Positions 1 through 11,227 of a stretch of DNA of 64,000 bases are shown piece after piece. Made by a program: the position numbers and the translations under genes. The first letter of the stretch is position 1. The number at the start of each line of letters is the position of its first letter. Below the pieces are notes generated by a model. The model saw only the letters and a list, made by a program, of their open reading frames with translations. It was not told the origin of the DNA and made no database searches. Origin of the DNA: Hofstenia miamia (Eukaryota > Xenacoelomorpha > Acoela); contig SCFE01000003.1 of NCBI GenBank assembly GCA_004352715.1, positions 5,270,979 through 5,334,978 of the forward strand. The letters run 5' to 3'.

Positions 1-44
<44 letters not shown>

Positions 45-66
45 CATATATACATATATATATATA
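1..66. repeat. (TA)n microsatellite at window edge
   Basis: Alternating TA with occasional C interruptions. It is the first of many TA runs in this window and directly adjoins a dispersed repeat that starts at about 66. Confidence 0.95.
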
Positions 67-330
67 TCTTTCGTAATGTTAGATATGAGAATTTTGGGGT
101 GCAAACATTATTGAGAATGCCGTAAAGTCTTTCAAAATTTAATGAAGAAAAGATATGCATGCAGTGTTGATAATAAAGGAATCAATAAGATTGAATGATT
201 TTAAAAATGCTGGAATTGGTGCTTCATTTCCCACAAATTTCTTACTTTTTATGCTTGATCCCGCACTATTGCAATTCTATACTTTGCATTGAAAAATTGT
301 AGATTTGGAATAGAATTACAAATAGTCGGA
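66..330 (+). repeat. Dispersed repeat R1, copy 1 (inverted copy near 52.9 kb)
   Basis: Starting with TCGTAATGTTAG next to the TA run, about 250 bases match the reverse complement of 52850-53098. Shared features include the stretch around GAATGCCGTAAAGTCTTTC and the end near GAAAAATTGTAGATTTGG. Both copies abut a (TA)n run on the same side, so the TA tract is probably part of the element. No coding capacity and no family name is recognised. Bases 331-704 hold nothing recognisable. Confidence 0.7.
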
Positions 331-864
331 ATCGTTGCACTCTTTGCCACCATTAGATTTTGATATATAGCACTAAATAATCCTTACGATATTGACGGAT
401 ATACAAACATTTGATGTTGCAAGGTGCTTTCAAAATATGCGAAAATATGATGAAAATGGCTTATTAAATTAATCGGAAAACGCTTGCTACTTCCATTAGA
501 ACTTTAGTGATTGTAACTTTAATTGTAGGCATTTTCATTGTGAACTTAAGTTTGAAAATAAAAATCACACTAAAGAATGATTCTTTGGAATAAAGTAATA
601 ATTCAAGTTCCACTTAATGGAAAAAAGTGTTCCATTTAATTTACCTTGGCAATCGAACTACAAAGGAAAGAAACATTTTCGGTTAAATATTCATTGGCAA
701 AGATATGCCTCGGTTAACAACAGACCAAAGAGTTTGGATTTGTATTGAATATCTCGGACTAACAATGTTTATCAAGAATTAAGGCAATGGCCGGAAAATG
801 ACATGGTATTTCAGCACCGAGTATTCGAACAATTAAAGCAACTGTAGCATCATCCAACAAGTAA

Positions 865-1960
865 GCTGCTAAGAAAGAAAGTCATTTAAAGAAACTTAAG
901 ATCGAATTGAAAATGTGATTAGAAATAGATTATAAAATTTATTTTCAACTTAAATTTGTTTGTATAATGCAACCAAGAAATATTAGTACAATTAATTACG
1001 AAGTAGTATTTGTAGATCCTACTAATTTTGGGAAAACGAAGGGGGCGAAATCTCTTCCATTATTTTTAGCCGTATTGGCAGACGAACAATACAAATTTTG
1101 AAATCGACAGGTACTTTTTCCAGTTAGCTATAAATAGATTCAATTTAGTTGTAACAATTGATAAAGAAATTCCTTCGGAATTCTTTTACTTATTTTCTAC
1201 TACGGTTTGATTACCTAATAGAATGTCAAGCTAAACAATTGGTGTTTAGTAGTGGCGAGGATTCATCACGGGAACGATTCAAGGTTCCTTGTGCCAAGCC
1301 ACGAAAGTGCACCTAGGTTAGGAGTTTTTATTCTCGTTTAGCTGACTATCGATCATTCTCTCACATGTACTAACAATAATAAATCCGAAAAAGGCAAGTA
1401 AGCAAACTTAGGAATTTATATTTACATTGTTTTACATCTAAATTAATGACTATAACGTGACCGATAATGTGACCGAGCATGTATCGAGTATTACATGTAG
1501 GGTAGGAAGCTGCAAGATATTTATTTAAATTATTAAAGCCAATATATTTCGGTAATGGCTAAATACAATATTAAGTAAGCATCTAGTAACAATTCAAGTT
1601 ACAAGTATACAGTACACTTTACAAATAGAGACTAAGCCGAATTGTGTCTTGTCTTGAGTAAGCACCGAGCTAGGATAGGGTACACATAAGCTACATCGCT
1701 GAGTTGATAGGTGGAACTCATTCAACTGGAATGTAGAAGAGTGATGGCTACTGGATGTGGAGATTCGTCTCGGGTGGATGCCCACTTACTAACAACTGGA
1801 ATTGATGCTGCGAAGCTTCGTCACCTAAATAGTGTTTATTATATCATTTTTAATTATATTTAATGGGATTAATAATGCAGAAGTGAAGCAGTTTGAAAAG
1901 TACATCGCTACCCGCTAATGTAACATTCTAATTATAACAGTATAATACAGAAACTGAATG
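865..1960. other. DNA inserted in the old mariner, unidentified
   Basis: About 1.1 kb separates the N-terminal transposase piece from the next piece. It has no ORF of note; a 63-codon frame at 1594-1785 (minus) has no recognisable motif. The part at 1230-1830 is less AT-rich than its surroundings and could be an LTR or a non-autonomous element. I cannot see matching ends, so identity stays open. Confidence 0.4.
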
Positions 1961-2299
1961 ACAAAGCCCGGTAGAGGATTTTACACTAGGCACAATCTTA
2001 ACAAAGGAAGAAGTGGTTGACTAAGAACTGTCAGAATGTAAGAAAATATAGATGTGGTCTGACAGCCGCTTTTGGAAGATGGTTTAAAATCAGCAAGAAT
2101 AAATGGGCTCGGATTAAGTCTAAGCAGTTTTAATCGAATTACCAAACTGGATGTAAAATTTCACCCATACATACAATTACGGAGGCACTAATTGAGAGAA
2201 TGTGATCCACAACAACGTTTAGCGTTCTGCAATCGATTTGTCAACACGACAAGGCACAACCCCGATTTCCTTGACCAACTAATCGTATGAGGATGCAGC

Positions 2300-2885
2300 C
2301 ATTAGACGAAATATTTGTTGCTGAAAAATCTTTATCCCGACAGCTGTTGCTAAAAATGCTTATTATAGCCTATCTTAATACATTAGGAAATATTATTTTG
2401 TGCAATTTCTTCTAAAGCATTTTCAAAAATAAAAGTCATAATATGATTGCTAATGTCCTTAAGATNAAAGTACTCATTTACTTTGCTAGATTTTTGTCAA
2501 AAATCAACGATTTTTGAGGAAAATTTGAATTTTATGTGCTGTGAGAGCACATAACTCTCGGAATTTGATTGGCTGCTACATGAAAAATCAATTTCACGTT
2601 ATTCGGTTGTAATCCCTTTACTCATTTTCTGTACAATTGCTATTCAACTGAGAGCGACTGTTTCCTGAATTGTACAAAAATCTAGCAAAGTAAATGAGTA
2701 CTTTAATAGTTCTGTGGAATCTTAAGGACATTAGCATTCATATTATCACTATTATTTTTGAAAATGCTTTAGAAGAAATTGCACAAAATAATATTTCCTA
2801 ATGTATTAAGATAGGCAATAATAAGCATTTTTTAGCACCAGCTGTCGGGATAAAGATTTTTCAGCAACAAATATTTCGTCTAATG
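2300..2885. mobile_element. Foldback MITE-like element with ~200-bp inverted arms
   Basis: The left arm (2300-2499) starts CATTAGACGAAATATTTG and the right arm (about 2686-2885) ends in its reverse complement. The arms match over roughly 200 bases with few differences. The ~185-base centre is not inverted, apart from a small hairpin around TGTGCTGTGAGAGCACATA. One ambiguous base (N) sits at 2466. No transposase is encoded. It interrupts the mariner transposase just before the first catalytic motif. The target duplication could not be resolved, so the superfamily is unknown. Confidence 0.85.
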
Positions 2886-2935
2886 ATCATTAGAAATTTT
2901 CAGCTTAAACCCGGAAATAAATTCAAGAAACGTTA

Positions 2936-3273
2936 CATTACACGAAATATTTTTTTCTACGAAATATTTCTGTCACGCGATAGCGTACGAAAATTGATTT
3001 CAATGCGCTATTTTAATACACCCATATATTTCTTGAGAATGCATGGAATATGTTGCCAAATAATATGCCCCAAAATCTAACAAACATTTCCTTTGAAGAA
3101 ATGCAGAAATACAATGCGTGCTACTTCATGATGTAGAAAAATTTCGTGAAGGCATAAAAAGGGGGGGGGCAATTTAGAGCAATTGTTAAAAATATTTTTT
3201 ATGCCATGTATTAAGATATCACGCGAAATCAATTATCGTACGCCATCGCACGGCAGAAATATTTTGTGTAATG
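2936..3273. mobile_element. Second foldback MITE-like element
   Basis: The left end CATTACACGAAATATTT and the right end AAATATTTTGTGTAATG are inverted, and the inversion continues inward through the GCGTACGAAAATTGATTTC region. The arms are less well matched than those of the element at 2300-2885. A run of nine G occurs near 3161-3169. The terminal CATTA motif resembles that of the 2300-2885 element, which suggests a common family or a shared transposase. It also interrupts the mariner coding region. Confidence 0.75.
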
Positions 3274-3857
3274 ATAAGACGCAGCAAAAGGTGCTGGACA
3301 TCCGCCTGATCATTAAGTTGAATTTTCTCAAGGCACCGAGAAAGTGATAGTATGGGTTCGTTTGACTAGGACAGGTGTTTTTTGGGTCCACATTTTATTG
3401 AAAGAAAACTTGACAGAAGAGAATACCTGAGAATAATCCGTTAAACGTCATCTAAAGAGATTTTCTAATCCAAAATATCCATAGGCTTTGTTATGTGGTG
3501 GCATCAAGACGGGGCTCCGTGTCACACAAGCAACGCGACAATGCAGTATTTTCGAGGTCAATTTCCCGGTCGATTAATGGGAAAATGCGGCGATTGTCCC
3601 TGACCCCCACGATCTCCTGATCTGATAATTTACGACATTTTTCTTTGGGGCTACCTATTGCAAAGAATTTAGAACCTGCAGCGGGGTCAGCCGCCAAGGA
3701 ATCTCAGAGAATTGCATCAAGCAATCGTTTCTGATTATGAATCTTTGGGTGAAGAAATGATTAAAACGCTTTCGAGGGCATGATTTCTAGAGCACAAAGG
3801 TGAATTCTGGCTCAAGGACATGCTTTTCCTGATGTGTAAACTGATATTAGTTAATCC

Positions 3858-4889
3858 TTTTGTACACAAATGCATTATTTTAGGAAGAATAAAAACAATC
3901 AAAAAGTTAACTAAATTTTAATTTGATGTGCGGTTTTATGCTAATTTTTGAAATTTTCAAAAATGGTTGTTCAAATATTAATTTTAATTGCTCTAACCAT
4001 ATTTCACGGATAGCTAAATGTTACATATCAAAGTCTAAGTTAGCCCTTTCTACATGCAATGGAGTTTATTTTAGTTCGACGGGTTTTATAGTTTTTGCAT
4101 TATATGAAATCAAACAGTTTTTTAAAGGTTTCTATAGAATTTTGTGCTGCATATTTCCTTCTTACATTATACAAGAAAATATTCTCTTTTAAAAATGCAG
4201 TATAATTGTTGAATATCCGTCTAGAACAACTTTCGCAAACCATTTTTTTATCAAAAATGCTCCAAAATTTCATTTACTTTAGTGCACCATTAGACAAAAT
4301 TTGGGTTTAATTCTTACATGCTTAGCATAACCATTGAAAAACTCTCCATCATTACACTTTTTATCTGTCTATTTTTTGTACACAAATGCATTATTTTAGG
4401 AAGAATAAAAACAATCAAAAAGTTAACTAAATTTTAATTTGATGTGCGGTTTTATGCTAATTTTTGAAATTTTCAAAAATGGTTGTTCAAATATTAATTT
4501 TAATTGCTCTAACCATATTTCACGGATAGCTAAATGTTACATATCAAAGTCTAAGTTAGCCCTTTCTACATGCAATGGAGTTTATTTTAGTTCGACGGGT
4601 TTTATAGTTTTTGCATTATATGAAATCAAACAGTTTTTTAAAGGTTTCTATAGAATTTTGTGCTGCATATTTCCTTCTTACATTATACAAGAAAATATTC
4701 TCTTTTAAAAATGCAGTATAATTGTTGAATATCCGTCTAGAACAACTTTCGCAAACCATTTTTTTATCAAAAATGCTCCAAAATTTCATTTACTTTAGTG
4801 CACCATTAGACAAAATTTGGGTTTAATTCTTACATGCTTAGCATAACCATTGAAAAACTCTCCATCATTACACTTTTTATCTGTCTATT
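3858..4889. repeat. 516-bp unit in perfect tandem duplication
   Basis: Unit 1 is 3858-4373 and unit 2 is 4374-4889. The two copies look identical base for base, and each carries the same 89-codon open frame (3923-4192 and 4439-4708), which is a by-product of the repeat and not a gene. A diverged inverted copy of the last half of the unit lies at 49933-50215. Identity implies a very recent duplication or an assembly artefact. Confidence 0.9.
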
Positions 4890-6156
4890 AAAAGCCATTA
4901 TTTTTGTTGATAATATACATGTATGTTGATTACCAAGCCTACTATATAGAACGATTTCTAAAGAAATCGGAAATTATTACTATTCTTACATCAATTAAGA
5001 TCTTTGATTTGTTTAAAAAGAAAGATCATATTCCATCGGCTTTAGCGTTATCAGTAGCATATTCATAAATGTATGATGTCTGATGACACACAAATGGAAG
5101 CAAAGTATGTACGCTTGTAGTTGATCGATATGTGTATACAGAGTTGGCGATGCATTACTTGAAGACCCGACATTTGTAAATTATAGCATCTTAATATTTT
5201 AGTAGCAGCATTTGAAGTAAATATGGTAGACTTCACTGCAAAATAAATTAAATATAATTCAAATATTTTAATAGAATTACAAATGTATTATCATTTCACA
5301 TCGACCTTGGATGTAATGGGTCTAATTTGACCACATTAGATGTAACCTTAAGTTTGATTCATGTTGTACAAAATCAGAATTCTTGGTCTTCATGCGGGAG
5401 TTGTACATCACGTCTACCTTAAATAAATATATCAGCTGCGTAGCCTCTTGCAATAGTTCCGGAACTAAAAATTGACACAGAGTAGTTTACAATTTCTTTT
5501 AACTGAGAAGTTTAGTTGTCAGTTTTTTTTTCAAAAAAATGCAGTTATTACTGCAAAACATAACGCAGAAAATGCAAAGAGAAAGTAAATACACTTTCGA
5601 TTTTAAACATCCCTAAGTTTCTAAAATGAAAAAAATTGCTTATTATGGAAATAAAACACACTTTATTATTTCAAGTTTTTTGTTCAAAGTCGTTCGCTCT
5701 ACTGTTAAATCTTTGCAACAGCTTTTACTAGAAAATCGTATTTGAAAATTCGCAACTGTCATAGAATCGAAATTTTATGCCAATCTTTCATAGTTACTGC
5801 TGCATGGTGATAAATTGCAAACATGGTCTTTTGATATGCTTTGAAGAATGAAACGTGGTACCTATCATATGTACAATGAGTAATGAATGTTTTTTATATC
5901 CATGTAAATTTGCAAAAAGCAAGGATATTCAGGTATATTGAATGAAAAATTTTAAATAAAGTTTATAAATTTAATAAAAAAGGTTATGCAACGCTTTGCA
6001 AACGCGATGAGAAAGTAATAACATATTGTAGAAGCAAAAGAAAAAACCAGAATCTAAAAATTAAAATTTAAATGCTAAATATAAAGCAGCAAAAGATTTA
6101 AATGAACTTCATAACTACAACCTCTGAAATGCTATTAAATAGTGAAAATGGTTGAT
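4890..6156. other. No recognisable feature
   Basis: AT-rich intergenic DNA downstream of the patched-related gene. Only short frames occur, and no repeat or transposon signature was recognised. Confidence 0.6.
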
Positions 6157-6162
6157 TTTATT
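6157..6162 (-). promoter_or_regulatory. Possible polyadenylation signal of the patched-related gene
   Basis: AATAAA on the minus strand, about 30 bases beyond the stop codon. The position suits a very short 3' UTR, but in AT-rich DNA the hexamer is common by chance. Confidence 0.4.
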
Positions 6163-6191
6163 GCTCAGACATTTTGAACAATGAGAAGAAT

Positions 6192-8612
6192 TTAATGAAC
6201 AAAAGTTAAATCTGATAACAATAAAGGCAAAAATATCACTCCATAAAAATAACTAAAAGTGAATACAATCAACATTGCACGAAACAGCGTTTGTAGAGCA
6301 TAAGAGTTCGCAGTTGCAAGCATTAAGATACCAACTATCGATGACAATGCTGCTAATGTTAAGGCGACTCCAACCTTATCAAGAGTTGATTTTGATCTTT
6401 CCGAGGGTGATCCTTTTTCTTTGAGAAAAGCAGAGCCAATGTGGCTGATATAGTCAATACATAGCCCAATACAAAGCATAACTTCAATATATGTAGAAAT
6501 ACTATATGTTAAATTCCATAATCCCATAAATCCTAGCACAGAGACCATAGTCATGACTGTAGTAAGCACAACACAGATGTACACGATTATGTCTGGAATA
6601 GTGATTAATACTACAATGCAACATGAAAGAATAGCATATTTCATCGATGACCAAATATGAGAGCTTATGTGAAGGGTCCTTAACCACGAAAGTTCATCGA
6701 GACTAACTATGTGAGTGTTTATGTTATAATTTTTTTTGTATTTATCCAAAATTTTTCCTACATCTATAAAATAGGTCTCTGCCTTTATTGTTTGCAAAGT
6801 TCCTTCAAAGAACTTTTGTTTTAAATACAGTCGACTTTGAATTATGCTGGTATTGTCTTCTGAAAAAATAATATCTTGCTGGAACATTTTCGCAAATTTT
6901 AGGAATCTCAGCAAGTGTTGAATGAAACGATCCCTGTTTTGAATTGGTAGTTTGTTTGCGTTACAATATTGGGTAAATTGGAAAAGCCAAGATAATCCCT
7001 CCATCCTGTCAACGAAGTGGCCTGAATTCATCAATTCTTTTTTTAGATTGGATATATTTCTTTGAAAATTTTTATCCCAATAATTAGCAGGAGATGAAAT
7101 AACAAAGGGCACAATTTTATCAATTTTTAGCAATCTTCGATTTTCTAGAATGAAGTCTACTACGGGGGACTCTGCAGGTAAAAACCACAATACATCAGAA
7201 TAACTTTCCATGTGGACAATTTTGTAAATGCCAACTATAGTAAAAATGCCACTGCTCATATATACTAGTGGTTTGATAGGTCTAGCCATTACTAAGCTTG
7301 GTAAAATGTTCTTTACAATTTTTTCAAATACGCTATAGTCGTCATGCTTGTTTTGACCGCTGCGTTCTTTGTAGGTGTTATTTAGATTTCTCCAGAAGAA
7401 AATGCAATGTTTGTTGCTAAGAATTCGTTGATTGTGCAAACTCAGAAATGCTGGAAATAAAAGAGACATGTAAACAAACATGAATAATACCATTAGAGCT
7501 AAATATGTACTCGTATAATTAATCCCATGATAAGGTGTAAAAGTTCCAGCAATGAATGCTAAGAGTGCAGTGAGATTGGATATTAATATTGATGATATGC
7601 AATGCTGTTGTGTTCTACCTATCCTTTCTACTGGATCATCGATTTCATTGAAATTTGTCCATGCTGTAACGATTACAAACACATTATCAATGCCAATGCC
7701 TATCATGACGAAAGGCGCCAATACTGATAGCTGCATAAAAGGAATCCCTATCCAGCCAATAAAGCCTAAGCAACTTCCAATTGCTAGAACTGTTGTTAGA
7801 ACCCCTCCACATGATAATATAGCTCTGGATGCAATCCAATTGTACTGAGAAGTTACTGCAACCGAAAATATTACCATCATAACTATAGTTAAAACAAATT
7901 TAGGCAGATCTTTTTTTACAACAGATTTTAACTCTTCAGATTGTGTTGCTGTTGAAGTGAGGAATGTTCTAAATTTTTGTTTAGAACTATCAGCAACCAT
8001 TCGCCTTATTTCATTAAAAAGTTTCAGTTCAAAAAATTGAATTTCAGAAAATAGATACCACGTTCCTATTATTCCTTCTATGCTATAAACGGTTCCGTTT
8101 CGTATTGTTGGGTTCATAAATATACTAAATTTTAAATCCGCTGGTTTTATTACAAAGTTATTTCTTATTGAAACGCAAAAACTAGGTTCGTAGCATTCTC
8201 CTTTTAATTTTGGGCATTGAGATTTGGTTGTAATTTCATGAACAGAAAAATTCACGAATGTATTACAAATATTTAGAACATATTGTTTAAACTCCGAATC
8301 AACCAATATTTTGCTGTAATTATGAGGAGCCACAGTGGCAATTACAAATCTACTAATATTACTTTCAATAGCTTGATGTGGGTAAAACTGAGTTCTACTA
8401 GCTTGGAAATCCACCTGAAATTGTTTATAATTCCGCATATAAATAGAATCTTTTTCGAGAAATGCAATTTCATCAGTTGTATCTACCAAGTGAAGCATTC
8501 CAATTGAAAAAGAAATGGATGCTATCAAAAATACTGTTATTACTATCCCAGAGTGTTCAGCAACTAATCTTCCACTTATATAACTAGTTTTATTAATCCA
8601 ATTAATAGGCAT
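6192..8612 (-). CDS. Patched-related (sterol-sensing domain) transmembrane protein
   Basis: RND-superfamily protein of the patched/patched-related group, 806 residues from the first Met (numbering below includes 9 extra codons upstream). Visible parts, in order: a first membrane segment at about 31-52; an extracellular loop to about 245 with several Cys; a sterol-sensing-type bundle of five segments at about 247-400 with the GxxxD motif GIGID at 314-318; a segment at 457-475; a second large loop to about 660; and a final bundle at 667-810 with a second GxxxD motif (GLCID, 725-729). These paired motifs mark proton-driven RND transporters and patched proteins, so transport of a sterol or other lipid across the plasma membrane is the family-based inference. 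The open frame extends upstream only through non-ATG codons to a stop. The ATG at 8612, giving MPINWINKTSY, matches the usual start just before the first membrane helix, though an upstream exon cannot be excluded. No introns interrupt it. Confidence 0.88.
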   Translation of the reverse strand: MPINWINKTSYISGRLVAEHSGIVITVFLIASISFSIGMLHLVDTTDEIAFLEKDSIYMRNYKQFQVDFQASRTQFYPHQAIESNISRFVIATVAPHNYSKILVDSEFKQYVLNICNTFVNFSVHEITTKSQCPKLKGECYEPSFCVSIRNNFVIKPADLKFSIFMNPTIRNGTVYSIEGIIGTWYLFSEIQFFELKLFNEIRRMVADSSKQKFRTFLTSTATQSEELKSVVKKDLPKFVLTIVMMVIFSVAVTSQYNWIASRAILSCGGVLTTVLAIGSCLGFIGWIGIPFMQLSVLAPFVMIGIGIDNVFVIVTAWTNFNEIDDPVERIGRTQQHCISSILISNLTALLAFIAGTFTPYHGINYTSTYLALMVLFMFVYMSLLFPAFLSLHNQRILSNKHCIFFWRNLNNTYKERSGQNKHDDYSVFEKIVKNILPSLVMARPIKPLVYMSSGIFTIVGIYKIVHMESYSDVLWFLPAESPVVDFILENRRLLKIDKIVPFVISSPANYWDKNFQRNISNLKKELMNSGHFVDRMEGLSWLFQFTQYCNANKLPIQNRDRFIQHLLRFLKFAKMFQQDIIFSEDNTSIIQSRLYLKQKFFEGTLQTIKAETYFIDVGKILDKYKKNYNINTHIVSLDELSWLRTLHISSHIWSSMKYAILSCCIVVLITIPDIIVYICVVLTTVMTMVSVLGFMGLWNLTYSISTYIEVMLCIGLCIDYISHIGSAFLKEKGSPSERSKSTLDKVGVALTLAALSSIVGILMLATANSYALQTLFRAMLIVFTFSYFYGVIFLPLLLSDLTFVH

Positions 8613-8639
8613 CTTGTATATTTTTCGAGCTACTGACAC

Positions 8640-9293
8640 CCAGCTCCAAAAATTACTTTTTCTAAATGATGCATCATAGGATGATAATAATATGAGAATT
8701 AATATTATCAGAAAATTTTTTTATGAATTACCATGTTGCGTAATCGACTCGACATACCAGCTTACACTTGTAATGAGACAGGCATATCTTTGGTTTTGAA
8801 AATCATTCGACTTCCAAATGATTTTGATTTTCAGAAAATCATGTCAATTTGAAAAACCCAAAACGTTAGACATGCATTTAATAATTAAGGAGGTAAATTG
8901 GCAGCAATTTTTGTAATATTGCCGCAATTTATCTGCACTTCATGTAGATCAACATTTTTAAATCACCTTAAAGTTATTTTAATTTTTTCATAGAATTATT
9001 TTGAGAAATTTTATTAAAAACTTTTTATTAGCTTTCATTCAATATCATGGTCATTCGCTATCATGTTCGCAATTTTATTATTCTTGTTAAGAATATGCTG
9101 TTGTAAAATGAGAATAAAGAAAAAAAGACTTGAAAAATTTGGCCTTTGTTTACAGGCACAAGTTACCGTTTTAGAAATATTTTTTTTCTCACTTAAAGAT
9201 TTCATGTATTTCTAATTTTTTTTAAAAAATTGGCGGTGGATAATATATTTTGATTAATGATAAGCGGATTAACATTTTTCCATTAATGCTTTG
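8640..9293. other. 5' flank of the patched-related gene, nothing recognised
   Basis: AT-rich. No convincing core promoter was identified, although one must lie here or further upstream if the gene is active. Confidence 0.5.
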
Positions 9294-9640
9294 TTACAGT
9301 GGCCCTGCTGGAAGAGTTTTGCGGGCATGCCCAAGTCTACCGGGCAGAAGGGAGGGCGGGCAGTGGGCATTACTGTGGCCGGGTGGGCAGAAATCGGCCG
9401 CTCAAGTAACTGGGCATATGCTATACCCGCTCAAATAAAATGTGGTGTAATCCTAAGATTATATGCTGTAATGATGGTAAAATATTTTATATCGCCCGAG
9501 CCCGCTGGGCAGAAGGGAGGGCGGGCATTGGGCGCTCAAATAACCGGACATATGCTATACCCGATCAAATATAGTCTGGGTATAATCCTAAGATAAAATG
9601 CTCTAATGATGGTGAAATATTTTACATCAGTAGGGATGAT
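9294..9640. repeat. GC-rich tandem repeat, two ~165-bp units
   Basis: The motif GGGCAGAAGGGAGGGCGGGCA occurs from 9342 and again from 9507, each followed by the same run through CATATGCTATACCCG and ATAATCCTAAGAT. The units differ by small indels. Frames at 9250-9596 are by-products. The composition contrasts sharply with the surroundings and recalls the CGGGCA-rich 252-bp repeat at 19.4-20 kb. Confidence 0.8.
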
Positions 9641-9692
9641 ATGCTCATTCAAGTTTTCATTTTAATTATATATATATATATATACAGTATAT

Positions 9693-9874
9693 GATGTTAT
9701 CACGGCTTTTCACCTACAAAAAACAAAAAATTATATAACACATCTGCTAATCTACTTTATGACACATAATTTGTATTTTCAAAGGTTGTTGCAAATAATT
9801 AGAAGCGAGCCTTACAAAGCAAATGGTTGCAGGACGAGCACGGGCAGTGTTAAATCTACAAATGCAAAACACTA
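9693..9874 (+). repeat. Dispersed repeat R2, copy 1
   Basis: From GATGTTATCACGGC to CAGTGTTAAATCTAC and the following AACACTA, this matches 19192-19410. The second copy has about 40 extra bases after TTTTCACCTA. In both places the repeat ends at the CACGGGCAGTG motif that begins the GC-rich 252-bp unit, so R2 and the GC-rich arrays may belong to one element family. Bases 9875-10631 show nothing recognisable. Confidence 0.75.
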
Positions 9875-10631
9875 CCTGCTGGAATCTATGATGCCGAGGC
9901 CAATCAAATAATTTTATAATAAAAATTATTTCTATTTGAATAGGTGTTATGTCACGTGTAAACAGAGCACTAGCTGAGAAATGATATTAATTGAATTTTA
10001 ATATAAATATTTTTGTGATTCATAAGAATTCACTTTAAAAGAAGTTGCAAATTGGAAATGTTCATATGCGTCACTTTAACATAAATTGACTAGTATAGAT
10101 ATAATTTAAACATATGTCATTTTCCTACGTGCACTTAATCCGAAGTAAAAAGAATTTGAATGCGACCTTGACAAAATTAAAAGTGAATTAATATAAGAAT
10201 TATTTTTAATGAAAGATGTCATCAGGTGCTTTGTGCTTTCCATTGAGAAACCGGGCTACTTCCACCTTAAGTAAATTATTGGCCTAATTGTTGTGTTTGT
10301 AGTAGGTCAGACACAAGCTGCTCTTGTATTAAACTTAAAGTAAGCTTTAGCAAATTTTCATTGCTAAGCTTCAACTACTCAATTAATTTTTCCATTTTCC
10401 CATATCTACTTAAAAATAAATAGTATTGGAAAGATTATTAAACATTAAAATAATAATTGAATAGATGTAGCTATGCTTGTAGTATGGAAAGAACATGATT
10501 GAACCTCAGGCAGACTTGTCAACGAGCCGATCTTCAAAGCCCAAAACGAGCCTTTATTAAGCCAATGAAATTTGTAGTTCTGCTTTTTAATTCATTTAAC
10601 CAGATTTTTCCTGTTTTTTAAATCAATATAC

Positions 10632-11227
10632 NNNNNNNNNNNNNNNNNNNNNNNNNNNNNNNNNNNNNNNNNNNNNNNNNNNNNNNNNNNNNNNNNNNNN
10701 NNNNNNNNNNNNNNNNNNNNNNNNNNNNNNNNNNNNNNNNNNNNNNNNNNNNNNNNNNNNNNNNNNNNNNNNNNNNNNNNNNNNNNNNNNNNNNNNNNNN
10801 NNNNNNNNNNNNNNNNNNNNNNNNNNNNNNNNNNNNNNNNNNNNNNNNNNNNNNNNNNNNNNNNNNNNNNNNNNNNNNNNNNNNNNNNNNNNNNNNNNNN
10901 NNNNNNNNNNNNNNNNNNNNNNNNNNNNNNNNNNNNNNNNNNNNNNNNNNNNNNNNNNNNNNNNNNNNNNNNNNNNNNNNNNNNNNNNNNNNNNNNNNNN
11001 NNNNNNNNNNNNNNNNNNNNNNNNNNNNNNNNNNNNNNNNNNNNNNNNNNNNNNNNNNNNNNNNNNNNNNNNNNNNNNNNNNNNNNNNNNNNNNNNNNNN
11101 NNNNNNNNNNNNNNNNNNNNNNNNNNNNNNNNNNNNNNNNNNNNNNNNNNNNNNNNNNNNNNNNNNNNNNNNNNNNNNNNNNNNNNNNNNNNNNNNNNNN
11201 NNNNNNNNNNNNNNNNNNNNNNNNNNN
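10632..11227. other. Assembly gap (596 N)
   Basis: Run of N. Open frames read across it are meaningless. Confidence 1.

Larger units (their letters stand above)
705..3830 (+). mobile_element. Old DD41D mariner-like element, degenerate and interrupted three times
   Basis: Transposase pieces lie in order on the plus strand. The N-terminus (MPRLTTDQRVWICIEY, then a frameshift) is at 705-864. The second helix-turn-helix part, ending in NPDFLDQLIV, is at about 1985-2299. A short piece resembling the region after the first catalytic Asp is at 2886-2935. The catalytic C-terminal half (GVFGPHF, HQDGAPCHTS, PPRSPDL, FLWGYL) is at 3274-3790. From the Asp of HQDGAP to the last catalytic Asp (in IIYD) there are 41 residues, the DD41D spacing of the rosa/VISITOR branch of the IS630-Tc1-mariner superfamily. 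Many stops and frameshifts make it inactive. No convincing terminal inverted repeats were found, so the outer ends are approximate. Unrelated DNA separates the pieces at 865-1960, 2300-2885 and 2936-3273. Confidence 0.8.

Noticed and set aside
3923-4708. Two identical 89-codon frames as a duplicated gene
   Set aside because: They are produced by the non-coding 516-bp repeat, and the inverted copy at 50 kb does not keep the frame.
7552-7848. Plus-strand frame opposite the patched-related gene (also 8283-8507 and 6502-6687)
   Set aside because: Antisense or alternate-frame shadows of a well-supported CDS without own motifs.
6192-8639. Longer start for the patched-related protein
   Set aside because: The extra nine codons begin at GTG, and no in-frame ATG precedes them before a stop. 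The ATG at 8612 fits the family better.
9250-9596. Gly/Trp-rich frames as small proteins
   Set aside because: They lie wholly in the GC-rich tandem repeat and show no conserved start or domain.
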